In this document: positions 34,029 through 43,060 of the stretch, piece by piece
How the letters are laid out: every line of letters begins with the position of its first letter
How positions within the stretch are numbered: the stretch's first letter is position 1
From: Bacteroidaceae bacterium
GTDB lineage: Bacteria; Bacteroidota; Bacteroidia; Bacteroidales; Bacteroidaceae
Assembly: GCA_017622815.1 (NCBI GenBank)
Contig: JAGAQH010000029.1
Span: forward strand, 181,559-245,558
DNA length: 64,000 bases
Direction of reading: 5' to 3'
Notes under the pieces: generated by a model
Told to the model about the DNA's origin: nothing
Seen by the model: the letters and a program-made list of their open reading frames with translations, nothing else
The model's database searches: none
Program-made: the position numbers and the translations under genes

Positions 34029-36119
34029 ATGAAAAAGACTTTACTTATAGCAGCAATGGCCATGATGGCAGCCGCGCCCTTGTCGGCAAAGGTGCAGCAC
34101 ATACTGCCACGTCCACAACAGATTACTGCCACGGAAAACGTGGCTGCCTTCAAATTGAAGGGCAAAGTAAGCATAAACTATGCCAACGGGGCAAAAGCAT
34201 GTGCCCTGCTGGAGGAGTTCCTGACCAGCAACGGTTGCAAAATGGTGCCAAGTGGCGGCAAGGCTGTGAACGTGAGCATGGTGAAGAGCATAGAAGGTGC
34301 ATACGACTATGAACTGTACGGATACGAGAACGAGGCATACACCCTGGAGGTGACACCCAACGCCATAAACATCACGGCGGTGACACCCACCGGTGTGATA
34401 CGCGCAACACAGACACTGGTGCAGATGGCAGAGGGATGGAAGGGCAAGCCTGCCCTGGAGGCCGTGAAGATGACGGACTGGCCGGCATTCAAGTTGCGCG
34501 GATACATGCACGACGTGGGCCGCTCGTTCATCAGCGCCGGGGAACTGGTAAAGCAGATAGAGCTGTTCTCTCGCTTCAAGGTGAACACCTTCCACTGGCA
34601 CATGACAGAGAACCAGGCATGGCGCTTCGAGGTGAAGGCTTATCCGCAACTTACCTCTGCCGAGTCCATGACTCGCTTTGCCGGCCAGTACTACACACAG
34701 GAGGACTGCCGCAAGGTGATGGAGGCGGCCAAGAAGCACGGCGTAACGGTTATCCCCGAGATAGACATGCCTGGACACAGCGCAGCCTTCAGACGTGCCA
34801 TGGGCTTTGACATGCAGAGCGCAGAAGGAAAAGATGTGCTGAAGAAGGTGCTGGACGAGGTGGCAGAGGTCTTTGCCGATGCGCCCTACATACACATAGG
34901 CGGTGACGAGGTGAGTACAACTGCCGCCTATCTGAACGAAATGATTGCCTATGTGGAGAGCAAGGGCAAGAAGGCCGAGATATGGAACCCCATCAACGGC
35001 ATAGGACAGAAGAGCCTGAATGCCTCGCTGACGCAAATGTGGGGCACACGAGGCTACTTTGCCGGGGGCAAGGCCAACATAGACAGCCGATACAACTATA
35101 CCAACCACTTCGACGTGTTTGCCGACCTGGTGGGCATCTTCAAGAGCAATATATATTATAAGGAGAAGGGCGATGCCGAGGTGGCAGGTGCCGTCTCCGG
35201 TTGCTGGAACGACCGCAAACTGGCCACCGAGGAGGACATAATGGCACAGAACAACGTGTGGGCCAACGTGATTGCCACGGCAGAACGCGCCTGGGTGGGC
35301 GGAGGCAAACGCTACATAGACAACTGCAACAACGGTGGCACGAACGGCGGTGGCGGCGTGATGCTGCCCAACAGCGGCGAGGAGTACGATGAGTTCCGCG
35401 ACTGGGAGCGCCGCTTCCTGTTCCATAAGGCACATGCGCTGAAGAACGAACCTATACCCTACGTGAAGCAGACCAACGTGCGCTGGCGCATAACGGATGC
35501 CTTCCCCAACGGCGGCAACAGCGCCGCAGAGTTCGCTCCGGAGAAGCATGCCACAACATGCGCAATGTGCAACATCCCCAACACCTTCACACACGAGGGC
35601 AAAACCTACGGTACAGGAGTGGCCACGGGTGCCGGCATATACCTGAGACACACCTGGGGGCACAGCATCATAAAGGCCTACTACGAGTCGCCCTCGTTCA
35701 ACAACACGGCATACGCCTGGACATACGTCTACAGCAAGAAGAAACAGGAAGTGGGTGCCGTGATAGAGTTCCAGAACTACAGCCGCTCGGAGCAGGACCC
35801 GGCCCCCACTGCAGGCAACTGGGACCTGTATGGCTCAAAGATATGGGTAAACGGCGAGGAAATAGAGGCTCCCGACTATGAGAACGCCGGTGTGGCCATA
35901 AGCAACAAGGAGGTGGAACTGAAGAACGAGAACTTCCCTGCCCGCAAACCCATAGCAGTGACACTGAACAAGGGTTGGAACAAGGTGTTCCTGAAACTGC
36001 CCTACGTAAACGCCGGATACCGTCTGGACAAGTGGATGTTTACCTTCGTGCTCACGGACCTGGAGGGCAGGAATGCCGTGGAAGGACTGGTCTACTCTCC
36101 TGATAAGGAAGGGGAGTAG
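34029..36119 (+). CDS. Beta-N-acetylhexosaminidase, GH20
   Basis: A 696-residue exported glycosidase. The ATG at 34029 gives a signal peptide TLLIAAMAMMAAAPLSA. The N-terminal GH20b-type domain lies at about residues 25-150 (VTPTGVIRATQTLVQMAEGW), the TIM barrel from about 155 (FKLRGYMHDVGRSFISAGEL, NTFHWHMTENQAWRFEV, VIPEIDMPGHSAA). The catalytic pair is Asp293-Glu294 in HIGGDEVS; the Asp orients the substrate N-acetyl group. The C-terminal ~200 residues (EVGAVIEFQNYSRSEQDPAP, GSKIWVNGEEIE) look like a beta-sandwich binding domain. It probably trims GlcNAc or GalNAc from host glycans or peptidoglycan. It lies 199 bases before mtgA. Confidence 0.95.
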   Translation: MKKTLLIAAMAMMAAAPLSAKVQHILPRPQQITATENVAAFKLKGKVSINYANGAKACALLEEFLTSNGCKMVPSGGKAVNVSMVKSIEGAYDYELYGYENEAYTLEVTPNAINITAVTPTGVIRATQTLVQMAEGWKGKPALEAVKMTDWPAFKLRGYMHDVGRSFISAGELVKQIELFSRFKVNTFHWHMTENQAWRFEVKAYPQLTSAESMTRFAGQYYTQEDCRKVMEAAKKHGVTVIPEIDMPGHSAAFRRAMGFDMQSAEGKDVLKKVLDEVAEVFADAPYIHIGGDEVSTTAAYLNEMIAYVESKGKKAEIWNPINGIGQKSLNASLTQMWGTRGYFAGGKANIDSRYNYTNHFDVFADLVGIFKSNIYYKEKGDAEVAGAVSGCWNDRKLATEEDIMAQNNVWANVIATAERAWVGGGKRYIDNCNNGGTNGGGGVMLPNSGEEYDEFRDWERRFLFHKAHALKNEPIPYVKQTNVRWRITDAFPNGGNSAAEFAPEKHATTCAMCNIPNTFTHEGKTYGTGVATGAGIYLRHTWGHSIIKAYYESPSFNNTAYAWTYVYSKKKQEVGAVIEFQNYSRSEQDPAPTAGNWDLYGSKIWVNGEEIEAPDYENAGVAISNKEVELKNENFPARKPIAVTLNKGWNKVFLKLPYVNAGYRLDKWMFTFVLTDLEGRNAVEGLVYSPDKEGE

Positions 36120-36318
36120 GCAGGAATACCTTGGAGGAATAGGAGGAATTGGACGGCCTAGGAAGCCTAGGGAAGCCTAGGAAGACCTAGGAAAGCCTAG
36201 GATATCCTAGGAAAATCCTCCTATCCCCCCCTATCACTCCTTAATCTCCTTAACCTCCTATTGCTCCTTATACCCCCCACCGCTCCTAAACCTCCATCGC
36301 CCCTTACCCCCTCCCCCT
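36120..36318. repeat. CCTAGGAA and CTCCTTAA-type low-complexity repeats
   Basis: No gene. CCTAGG occurs six times in 36155-36211 with spacers of 3-5 bases (for example AGCCTAGGGAAGCCTAGGAA), each a perfect 6-base palindrome. Then pyrimidine-rich CTCCTTAATCTCCTTAACCT runs (36235-36312) lead to the mtgA ATG. Confidence 0.85.
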
Positions 36319-37035
36319 ATGAAAATACTCAAAAGACTACGCAATATCATCCGTTGGGCAGTATGCCTGTTCTTCCTTAGTTCCATACTGGCGGTGCTGG
36401 CATACAGGTGGTTGCCGGTGCCGGTGACCCCACTGATGCTGATACGTTGCTGCCAACAGATGGGACGCGGCGAGAAGATACGCCTGAAACATCACTGGGT
36501 GGAGATGGACAAAGGCATGGCACCCGACCTGGCTCTTGCCGTGGTTGCAAGCGAAGACCAAAGGTTCATGACCCACAACGGCTTTGACTTTGACGCCATA
36601 TCCAAGGCTTGGGACGAAAGGCAGAGCGGAAAGCGCAAGCGCGGCGCCAGCACCATCAGCCAGCAAACGGCAAAGAACGTGTTTCTGTGGCCCGGAGGAG
36701 GATGGTTCAGAAAAGGGCTGGAAGCATACTTCACAATACTGATAGAACTGATGTGGGACAAGCACAGGATAATGGAGGTGTACCTGAACTGCATAGAGAT
36801 GGGAGACGGCATATATGGTGCCGATGCCGTGGCATGGCAACACTTCGGACGCGGAGCAGACCGTCTGACACGCGCCAACTGTGCACTGATAGCCGCCACA
36901 CTACCGAACCCATTGAAGTTCAGTTCAAAAGAACCGTCGCCATACATGCTGAGAAGACAAACGCAGATAATGCGACAGATGAGGAACTTAGGCAAACTGA
37001 ATTGGGAGGACCAAAGCAGAACAGGCGCACGCTAA
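36319..37035 (+). CDS. mtgA: Monofunctional peptidoglycan glycosyltransferase
   Basis: A 238-residue GT51 enzyme that polymerises lipid II in the inner membrane. The N-terminal anchor is about residues 12-32 ([19 protein letters not shown]). Motif 1 is [15 protein letters not shown] with the catalytic Glu, then [20 protein letters not shown] (motif 2), [20 protein letters not shown] (motif 3-4) and an intact C-terminus ([15 protein letters not shown]). No transpeptidase domain follows, so it is monofunctional. Length is normal for MtgA. Confidence 0.95.
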   Translation: MKILKRLRNIIRWAVCLFFLSSILAVLAYRWLPVPVTPLMLIRCCQQMGRGEKIRLKHHWVEMDKGMAPDLALAVVASEDQRFMTHNGFDFDAISKAWDERQSGKRKRGASTISQQTAKNVFLWPGGGWFRKGLEAYFTILIELMWDKHRIMEVYLNCIEMGDGIYGADAVAWQHFGRGADRLTRANCALIAATLPNPLKFSSKEPSPYMLRRQTQIMRQMRNLGKLNWEDQSRTGAR

Positions 37036-37124
37036 CAGGCAAAAATCCAACCACAAACACAAAATGCCTAAGGCCTACACACACTGTTAAAAACCCGTTG
37101 TTTTTATCTTTTTGTCACTTGTAC

Positions 37125-37155
37125 TTTGCATTTTTGCAAAAAAAGTGTACCTTTG
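37125..37155 (+). promoter_or_regulatory. Promoter of the AAA ATPase gene
   Basis: TTTG at 37125-37128 and TACCTTTG at 37148-37155 are 19 bases apart, 46 bases before the ATG at 37202. A strong match to the Bacteroidetes consensus. Confidence 0.82.
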
Positions 37156-37201
37156 CCTACGTTATCTATACGTTCCGAACACGCAAACACAACCCACAAG
37201 T

Positions 37202-38383
37202 ATGTTGGAGACCTTATTCAGAACGCACCAATATCTGCTGGAGCACATGGGAGAACCCGTGCGCCGCTCCCTGATGGACGAAATAAACTGGCGTGACCGC
37301 CTGATCGGCATAAAGGGTAGCCGCGGCGTTGGCAAAACCACTTTCCTGCTACAATATGCGAAGGAAAATTTCTCGCCAAAAGACAGAAGATGCCTGTATG
37401 TAAACATGAACAACTTCTTCTTTCAGACCTATAGTCTGGTGAAGTTTGCAGGCGAATTCTACAAAGCCGGAGGCCAGGTACTGCTGATAGACCAGATATT
37501 CAAACTTTCATCTTGGAGCCATGTGCTGCACGAGTGCTATGAGAAGTTCCCAATGCTAAAGATTGTGTTTACCGGAAGCACGGTGATGAGACTGAAGGAC
37601 GAAAACCCGGAACTGAACGGGATATGCCGAAGCTACAGCCTGAAAGGCTTCTCCTTCCGTGAATACCTGAACATAAAGGCCGGAACAAACATCAAGCCAT
37701 ACACACTGCGCGAACTGGTGAACAGGCATGAACGCATAGCCAAGGAAGTGTGCCAGCAGTGCAATCCCCTGGAACATTTCCAGGCTTATCTGCACCACGG
37801 ATACTACCCGTTCTTCCTGGACAAAAGGAACTTCAGCGAAAACCTGCTGAAGGTAATGAACATGATGATAGAGGTGGACATCCTGCTCATAAACCAGATG
37901 GAGCAGAAAAACCTCAACAGAATAAAGAAACTGCTTTACCTGCTGGCGACAGGAAACACGGGAGCACCAAATGTGAGCCAACTGGCATCGGAAGTGCAGA
38001 CATCAAGAACAACAATAATGAACTACATGAAGTTCCTGAGCGATGCACGTCTGGTGAACATGATCTACCGCAAAGGAGACGAGTTCCCCAAGAAGCCGGC
38101 CAGGCTGATGCTCCACAACACCAACCTGATGCACGGACTGACACCGGGACGCGTGAACAGGCTGGACATGATGGAGACCTTCTTCCAGAATGCCGTGTCA
38201 AGCAAGCACAGAGTAAACGTCGGTGACAGATCCTGCAACTTCATTCTGGACGGCAAAGCGCGTTTCCGCATACAGGACGAAGTGCCCAAGCGCAAATCCA
38301 CAGAAGTAATCTACGTATGTACCGACAGACAGGTGGGAGACGGAGCAGAGGTGCCGCTGTGGATGTTCGGCCTAATATACTAA
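37202..38383 (+). CDS. AAA ATPase with DUF4143-like C-terminus
   Basis: A 393-residue protein of the AAA/DUF4143 ATP-binding family, common and often multi-copy in Bacteroidales. Walker A is GSRGVGKTTFLL at residues ~38-49. Walker B appears as VLLIDQIFKL near 97-106, where family members normally have DEIHK, so the catalytic Glu is replaced by Gln. TGSTVMRLKDENPELNG (sensor 1) and YSLKGFSFREYLNI follow. The C-terminal part (NVSQLASEVQTSRTTIMNYM) is a winged helix followed by the DUF4143 region. The start at 37202 fits the promoter; the longer frame from 37112 precedes it. Biological role of the family is unclear. Confidence 0.88.
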   Translation: MLETLFRTHQYLLEHMGEPVRRSLMDEINWRDRLIGIKGSRGVGKTTFLLQYAKENFSPKDRRCLYVNMNNFFFQTYSLVKFAGEFYKAGGQVLLIDQIFKLSSWSHVLHECYEKFPMLKIVFTGSTVMRLKDENPELNGICRSYSLKGFSFREYLNIKAGTNIKPYTLRELVNRHERIAKEVCQQCNPLEHFQAYLHHGYYPFFLDKRNFSENLLKVMNMMIEVDILLINQMEQKNLNRIKKLLYLLATGNTGAPNVSQLASEVQTSRTTIMNYMKFLSDARLVNMIYRKGDEFPKKPARLMLHNTNLMHGLTPGRVNRLDMMETFFQNAVSSKHRVNVGDRSCNFILDGKARFRIQDEVPKRKSTEVIYVCTDRQVGDGAEVPLWMFGLIY

Positions 38384-38492
38384 ACATCCTTTTATAGTTT
38401 CTATAGATTCTATAGCCCCTATAAAACCGATACAAGACAACTATTCACTAACCGCTTCAGGCCAGAAGCCTGACGATAAAACAACAATAACA
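38384..38492. repeat. Short CTATAG run before nifJ
   Basis: ATAGTTTCTATAGATTCTAT (38394 on) is the same family as 25899-25945. No promoter or terminator could be recognised in this gap. Confidence 0.6.
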
Positions 38493-41400
38493 ATGGCAAA
38501 AGAAAAGAAATTTGTAACATGGGACGGCAATACCTGTGCCGGACATGTGGCTTACATGTTCAGTGAGGTTGCCGCCATCTACCCCATCACTCCTTCGTCT
38601 CCTATGGCGGAGCATGTGGATGAATGGGCTGCACAGGGCAGAAAGAATCTGTTCGGAGATACAGTCCTGGTTCAGGAAATGCAGTCTGAGGCCGGCGCCG
38701 CCGGTGCCGTGCATGGCTCTCTGCAGGCAGGTGCGCTGACATCTACCTTCACCGCCAGCCAGGGTCTGCTGCTGATGATTCCCAATATGTACAAGATTGC
38801 CGGCGAGTTGCTGCCCAGCGTGTTCCACGTGAGCGCACGTACTGTGGCCACACACTCTCTGTGTATCTTCGGTGACCACAGCGACGTGATGGCTTGCCGC
38901 CAGACCGGTTTCGCCATGCTGGCAGAGGGTAGCGTACAGGAGGTTATGGACCTGAGTGCCGTAGCACATCTGGCTGCCATAGAGGCCCGCGTGCCCTTCA
39001 TCAACTTCTTCGACGGTTTCCGCACCTCTCACGAATACCAGAAGGTGGAACTGATAGAGGACGACGACGTTCGCGACCTGGTGGACATGAAGGCAGTGAG
39101 CGAGTTCCGTTCACGTGCACTGACACCCGAACGCCCCATGGCAAAGGGTATGGCAGAGAACCCCGAGACCTTCTTCGCTCACCGCGAGAGCTGCAACCGC
39201 TACTACGATGCGGTTCCTGCCATCGTGGAGAAGTACATGGCTGCAATCAGCGAGCGCACAGGCCGCAAGTATGACCTGTTTACATATTATGGTGCTGAGG
39301 ATGCAGAGAACATCATCATCCTGATGGGTTCTGCCACCGAGGCAGCACGCGAGGCTATTGACCATGCTAACGCCAACGGCAAGAAGTACGGTATGGTGAG
39401 CGTACACCTGTATCGTCCCTTCTCTGTGAAGCACCTGCTGAAGGCCGTGCCTGCAAGCTGCAAGCGCATTGCCGTACTGGACCGCACCAAGGAACCCGGC
39501 AGCAACGGCGAACCTCTGTTGCTGGACGTGAAGGATGCCTTCTATGGCGTGGAGAACGCTCCCCTCATCGTGGGCGGACGCTATGGCCTGGGCAGTGCCG
39601 ACGTTACCCCCACCATGATTCTGGGTGTATTCGAGAACCTGGAGATGGCTCAGCCCAAGGACCACTTCACAGTGGGCATCGTGGACGACCTTACCTTCAC
39701 CTCTCTGCCCAAGAAGGAAGAGATGGCACTGGGTGGCAAGGGTATCTTCGAAGCCAAGTTCTTCGGTCTGGGTGCCGACGGTACCGTGGGTGCCAACAAG
39801 AACTCTGTGAAGATTATCGGTGACAATACCGACAAGTACTGCCAGGCTTACTTCTCATACGACTCAAAGAAGAGCGGCGGCTTTACCTGTTCTCACCTGC
39901 GCTTCGGCGACACTCCCATCCGCAGCACATACCAGATCAAGACTCCCAACTTCGTGGCATGTCACGTTCAGGCTTATCTGCGCATGTATGATGTTATCCG
40001 TGGTCTGCAGCCCGGCGGTCAGTTCCTGCTGAACACCATCTTCGAGGGCGAGGAACTGGTGAACTTCATCCCCAACAACCTGAAGAAGTACTTCGCCGAG
40101 AAGAACATCACAGTATACTATATCAACGCTACCAAGATCGCTCAGGAGATAGGTCTGGGCAACCGCACCAACACCATCCTGCAGTCTGCATTCTTCCGTA
40201 TCACAGAGGTTATCCCCGTGGAACTGGCAGTAGAGCAGATGAAGAAGGCTATCGTGAAGTCTTACGGCAAGAAGGGTGAGGACGTGGTGAACATGAACTA
40301 TGCTGCCGTGGACCGCGGTGGCGAGTACAAGGTTCTGCCCGTGGATCCCGCCTGGGCCAACCTGCCTGCCGACGAGGCTCCCAAGTATGACGAGCCCGAA
40401 TACATCACCAGCCTGGTACGTCCCATCAACGCACAGAACGGCGACCTGTTGCCCGTAAGTGCATACAAGGGCATTGAGGACGGTGCATGGGAGCAGGGTA
40501 CTGCTGCATACGAGAAGCGTGGCGTTGCCGGCTTCGTGCCCGTATGGAACAGCGAGAACTGTATCCAGTGTAACAAGTGTGCATTCGTTTGTCCTCACGC
40601 CGCTATCCGTCCCATCGTAATGACCGACGAGGAACTGGCAGGCTACGAGGGCCAGAGCATAGAGATGAAGGCTCCTGCTACAATGAAGGGCATGCACTTC
40701 GTCATCGCAGTGGACGACAAGGACTGTCTGGGTTGCGGCAACTGTGCCGATGTATGTCCTGGCAATCCCAAGAAGGGCGTGGCTCTGACAATGAAGGCCT
40801 ACGACGACTCTTCAGAAGAGGCTGTAAAGAACGCTGCCGACTGGAAGTACTTTATGCAGAAGGTGACAAGCAAGCAGCATCTGGTGGACATCAAGCAGAG
40901 CCCCAAGAACAGCCAGTTTGCACAGCCTCTGTTCGAGTTCAGCGGTGCATGTGCCGGCTGTGGTGAGACTCCCTACGTGAAGCTCATCAGCCAACTGTTC
41001 GGTGACCGCCAGATGGTGGCCAACGCAACAGGCTGCTCCTCTATCTACTCTGGTTCAATCCCCTCTACCCCCTACACCAAGAATGCCGAGGGTCAGGGTC
41101 CTGCATGGGCAAACTCTCTGTTCGAGGACTTCTGCGAGTTCGGTCTGGGTATGGTATTGGCCAACAAGAAGATGAAGGCACGCATCAACGACCTGTTGTC
41201 TCAGGCCATCGCTTCAGAGGAGACTCCTGCTGAGTTCAAAGCTGCCGCACAGCAGTGGATAGAGGGTCAGAACGACACCGATGCCTCTAAGGCAGCAGCA
41301 GCAGTGCTGAAGCCCATGATTGCCGCAGGTGCTGAGGCAGGTTGTCCTGTTTGCCAGCAGCTGAAGGAACTGGATCACTATCTGGTTAAGCGCAGCCAGT

Positions 41401-42059
41401 GGATTATCGGTGGTGACGGTGCTTCCTACGATATCGGCTACGGCGGTCTGGACCACGTTATCGGTTCCGGCGAGGACGTAAACATCTTCGTCATCGACAC
41501 CGAGGTTTACTCAAATACCGGCGGTCAGGCATCAAAGGCTACTCCCATCGGTGCCATAGCACAGTTTGCTGCCAACGGCAAGCGTGTGGGCAAGAAGGAT
41601 CTTGGTCTGATGCAGGCAACATACGGCAACGTATACGTGGCACAGGTGGCCATGGGTGCCGACCAGGCACAGTGTCTGAAGGCATTCCGCGAGGCTGAGG
41701 CATGGAACGGTCCTTCACTGGTAATCGCTTACGCTCCCTGTATCAACCATGGTCTGAAGGCCAAGGGCGGCATGGGCAAGAGCCAGGCCGAGGAGGCCAA
41801 GGCCGTAGAATGTGGCTACTGGCACTTGTGGCGCTACAATCCCGCTCTGGGCGAGGAGGGCAAGAACCCCTTCCAGCTGGACAGCAAGGAGCCCGAATGG
41901 GACAAGTTCCAGGATTTCCTCGAGGGTGAGGTTCGCTTCCTCTCTCTGAAGAAGGCCGCTCCCCAGGAGGCACAGGAACTGTATGATGCTTGTAAGGCTG
42001 CAGCACAGCGCCGCTACAAGTCATACATCCGCAAGACCCAGGAAGACTGGTCTCTGTAA
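38493..42059 (+). CDS. nifJ: Pyruvate:ferredoxin (flavodoxin) oxidoreductase
   Basis: A 1188-residue fused enzyme that turns pyruvate and CoA into acetyl-CoA, CO2 and reduced ferredoxin, a key step in anaerobic energy metabolism. Domains in order: N-terminal TPP-pyrimidine domain (AAIYPITPSSPMAEHVDEWA), a gamma domain, two [4Fe-4S] clusters with CIQCNKCAFVCP from Cys690 and CLGCGNCADVCPG from Cys745, then the TPP-diphosphate domain with CAGCGETPYVKL near 830 and GDGASYDIGYGG near 974. The C-terminal extension (KSYIRKTQEDWSL) is typical. Length is normal. The gene has strongly biased, highly expressed codon use. Confidence 0.98.
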   Translation: MAKEKKFVTWDGNTCAGHVAYMFSEVAAIYPITPSSPMAEHVDEWAAQGRKNLFGDTVLVQEMQSEAGAAGAVHGSLQAGALTSTFTASQGLLLMIPNMYKIAGELLPSVFHVSARTVATHSLCIFGDHSDVMACRQTGFAMLAEGSVQEVMDLSAVAHLAAIEARVPFINFFDGFRTSHEYQKVELIEDDDVRDLVDMKAVSEFRSRALTPERPMAKGMAENPETFFAHRESCNRYYDAVPAIVEKYMAAISERTGRKYDLFTYYGAEDAENIIILMGSATEAAREAIDHANANGKKYGMVSVHLYRPFSVKHLLKAVPASCKRIAVLDRTKEPGSNGEPLLLDVKDAFYGVENAPLIVGGRYGLGSADVTPTMILGVFENLEMAQPKDHFTVGIVDDLTFTSLPKKEEMALGGKGIFEAKFFGLGADGTVGANKNSVKIIGDNTDKYCQAYFSYDSKKSGGFTCSHLRFGDTPIRSTYQIKTPNFVACHVQAYLRMYDVIRGLQPGGQFLLNTIFEGEELVNFIPNNLKKYFAEKNITVYYINATKIAQEIGLGNRTNTILQSAFFRITEVIPVELAVEQMKKAIVKSYGKKGEDVVNMNYAAVDRGGEYKVLPVDPAWANLPADEAPKYDEPEYITSLVRPINAQNGDLLPVSAYKGIEDGAWEQGTAAYEKRGVAGFVPVWNSENCIQCNKCAFVCPHAAIRPIVMTDEELAGYEGQSIEMKAPATMKGMHFVIAVDDKDCLGCGNCADVCPGNPKKGVALTMKAYDDSSEEAVKNAADWKYFMQKVTSKQHLVDIKQSPKNSQFAQPLFEFSGACAGCGETPYVKLISQLFGDRQMVANATGCSSIYSGSIPSTPYTKNAEGQGPAWANSLFEDFCEFGLGMVLANKKMKARINDLLSQAIASEETPAEFKAAAQQWIEGQNDTDASKAAAAVLKPMIAAGAEAGCPVCQQLKELDHYLVKRSQWIIGGDGASYDIGYGGLDHVIGSGEDVNIFVIDTEVYSNTGGQASKATPIGAIAQFAANGKRVGKKDLGLMQATYGNVYVAQVAMGADQAQCLKAFREAEAWNGPSLVIAYAPCINHGLKAKGGMGKSQAEEAKAVECGYWHLWRYNPALGEEGKNPFQLDSKEPEWDKFQDFLEGEVRFLSLKKAAPQEAQELYDACKAAAQRRYKSYIRKTQEDWSL

Positions 42060-42092
42060 ACTTTGATGCATACAAGCATACAAACCGTGATA

Positions 42093-42126
42093 AGACACCT
42101 CTCTGCCATATGGCGGAGAGGTGTCT
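42093..42126 (+). terminator. Terminator-like hairpin after nifJ
   Basis: AGACACCTCTC (42093-42103) pairs with GAGAGGTGTCT (42116-42126) with an inner TGCC/GGCG stem. The downstream sequence GCAACAATAAATAA is A-rich and not T-rich. Confidence 0.7.
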
Positions 42127-42193
42127 GCAACAATAAATAAAAGAGGAACTATAGGCGGTGAGCCTATAATAATATATAAGGTAAAAAGGTAAC

Positions 42194-43021
42194 ATGAAAG
42201 AATTAGGCAATAGCGACTACATCAAGGAATTGATAGACAAAGGCATTGACCTTGGAGTGGAGGCCGGCAAGAGCATACTCATTGCCATAATCATATATTT
42301 TGTCGGTAAGGCATTGATATCGCTGATAAACCGCATGCTTCGTGGAGTGATGGAGCGTAAGAATGTGGACCCGGCCATACAGACCTTCCTTGGAAGTCTG
42401 GTGAACATCCTGCTGATGATACTGCTGGTTATCAGTGTGGTCAGCGCATTGGGCGTGAACACAACCAGTTTTGCGGCCTTGTTGGCCTCGGCAGGTGTGG
42501 CAGTCGGCATGGCACTGTCCGGCAATCTTCAGAACCTGGCTGGCGGCATAGTGATACTGCTGTTCCGCCCCTTCAAGGTTGGAGACTACATAGAAGCTCA
42601 GGGAACTGGCGGTACTGTGTCTGAAATACAGATATTCCATACCATACTGACAACACCAGACAACAAGAAGATCTATCTGCCCAACGGAGCATTGTCAAGC
42701 GGCAATATCACAAACTACAGCAAGGAACCTCTGCGACGCGTTGACTTTTCCGTTGCTGTGGAGTATGGCGAGGATATTGACAAGGTGCGCAAAGCGCTGA
42801 GCGACATTCTCTCCATGGACGAAAGGGTATTGCAGGAACCTGCACCCGTAATTGTACTTGGAAGTCTGGCCGACAGTAGCGTGAACATGACAGTACGCGT
42901 TTGGGTGAAGAGCGAGAACTACTGGAACGTCTACTTTGAAACAAACGAAAAGATATACAACGAGTTCATCCGTCTGGGCATAAACTTCCCCTACCCACAG
43001 TTGACAATTCATCAAGGATAA
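42194..43021 (+). CDS. Small-conductance mechanosensitive channel, MscS family
   Basis: A 275-residue channel that opens on osmotic down-shock. Three membrane segments lie at about residues 22-40, 62-85 and 92-118; TM3 shows the Gly/Ala-rich FAALLASAGVAVGMALSGNL pattern that lines the pore. The beta domain follows (FKVGDYIEAQGTGGTVSEIQ, NKKIYLPNGALSSGNITN) and then an alpha/beta domain (VNMTVRVWVKSENYWNVYFE). The length is close to E. coli MscS. It lies about 134 bases after nifJ and 39 bases before the transporter gene. It has no extra regulatory domain. Confidence 0.95.
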   Translation: MKELGNSDYIKELIDKGIDLGVEAGKSILIAIIIYFVGKALISLINRMLRGVMERKNVDPAIQTFLGSLVNILLMILLVISVVSALGVNTTSFAALLASAGVAVGMALSGNLQNLAGGIVILLFRPFKVGDYIEAQGTGGTVSEIQIFHTILTTPDNKKIYLPNGALSSGNITNYSKEPLRRVDFSVAVEYGEDIDKVRKALSDILSMDERVLQEPAPVIVLGSLADSSVNMTVRVWVKSENYWNVYFETNEKIYNEFIRLGINFPYPQLTIHQG

Positions 43022-43060
43022 GCCTTCTCATAAAGGCTGTTCCTTAGCAATGCTGTAAAG

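Noticed and set aside
34041-35663. 540-codon minus-strand open frame
   Set aside because: It lies opposite the GH20 gene with catalytic motifs intact and has no recognisable domain or start context.
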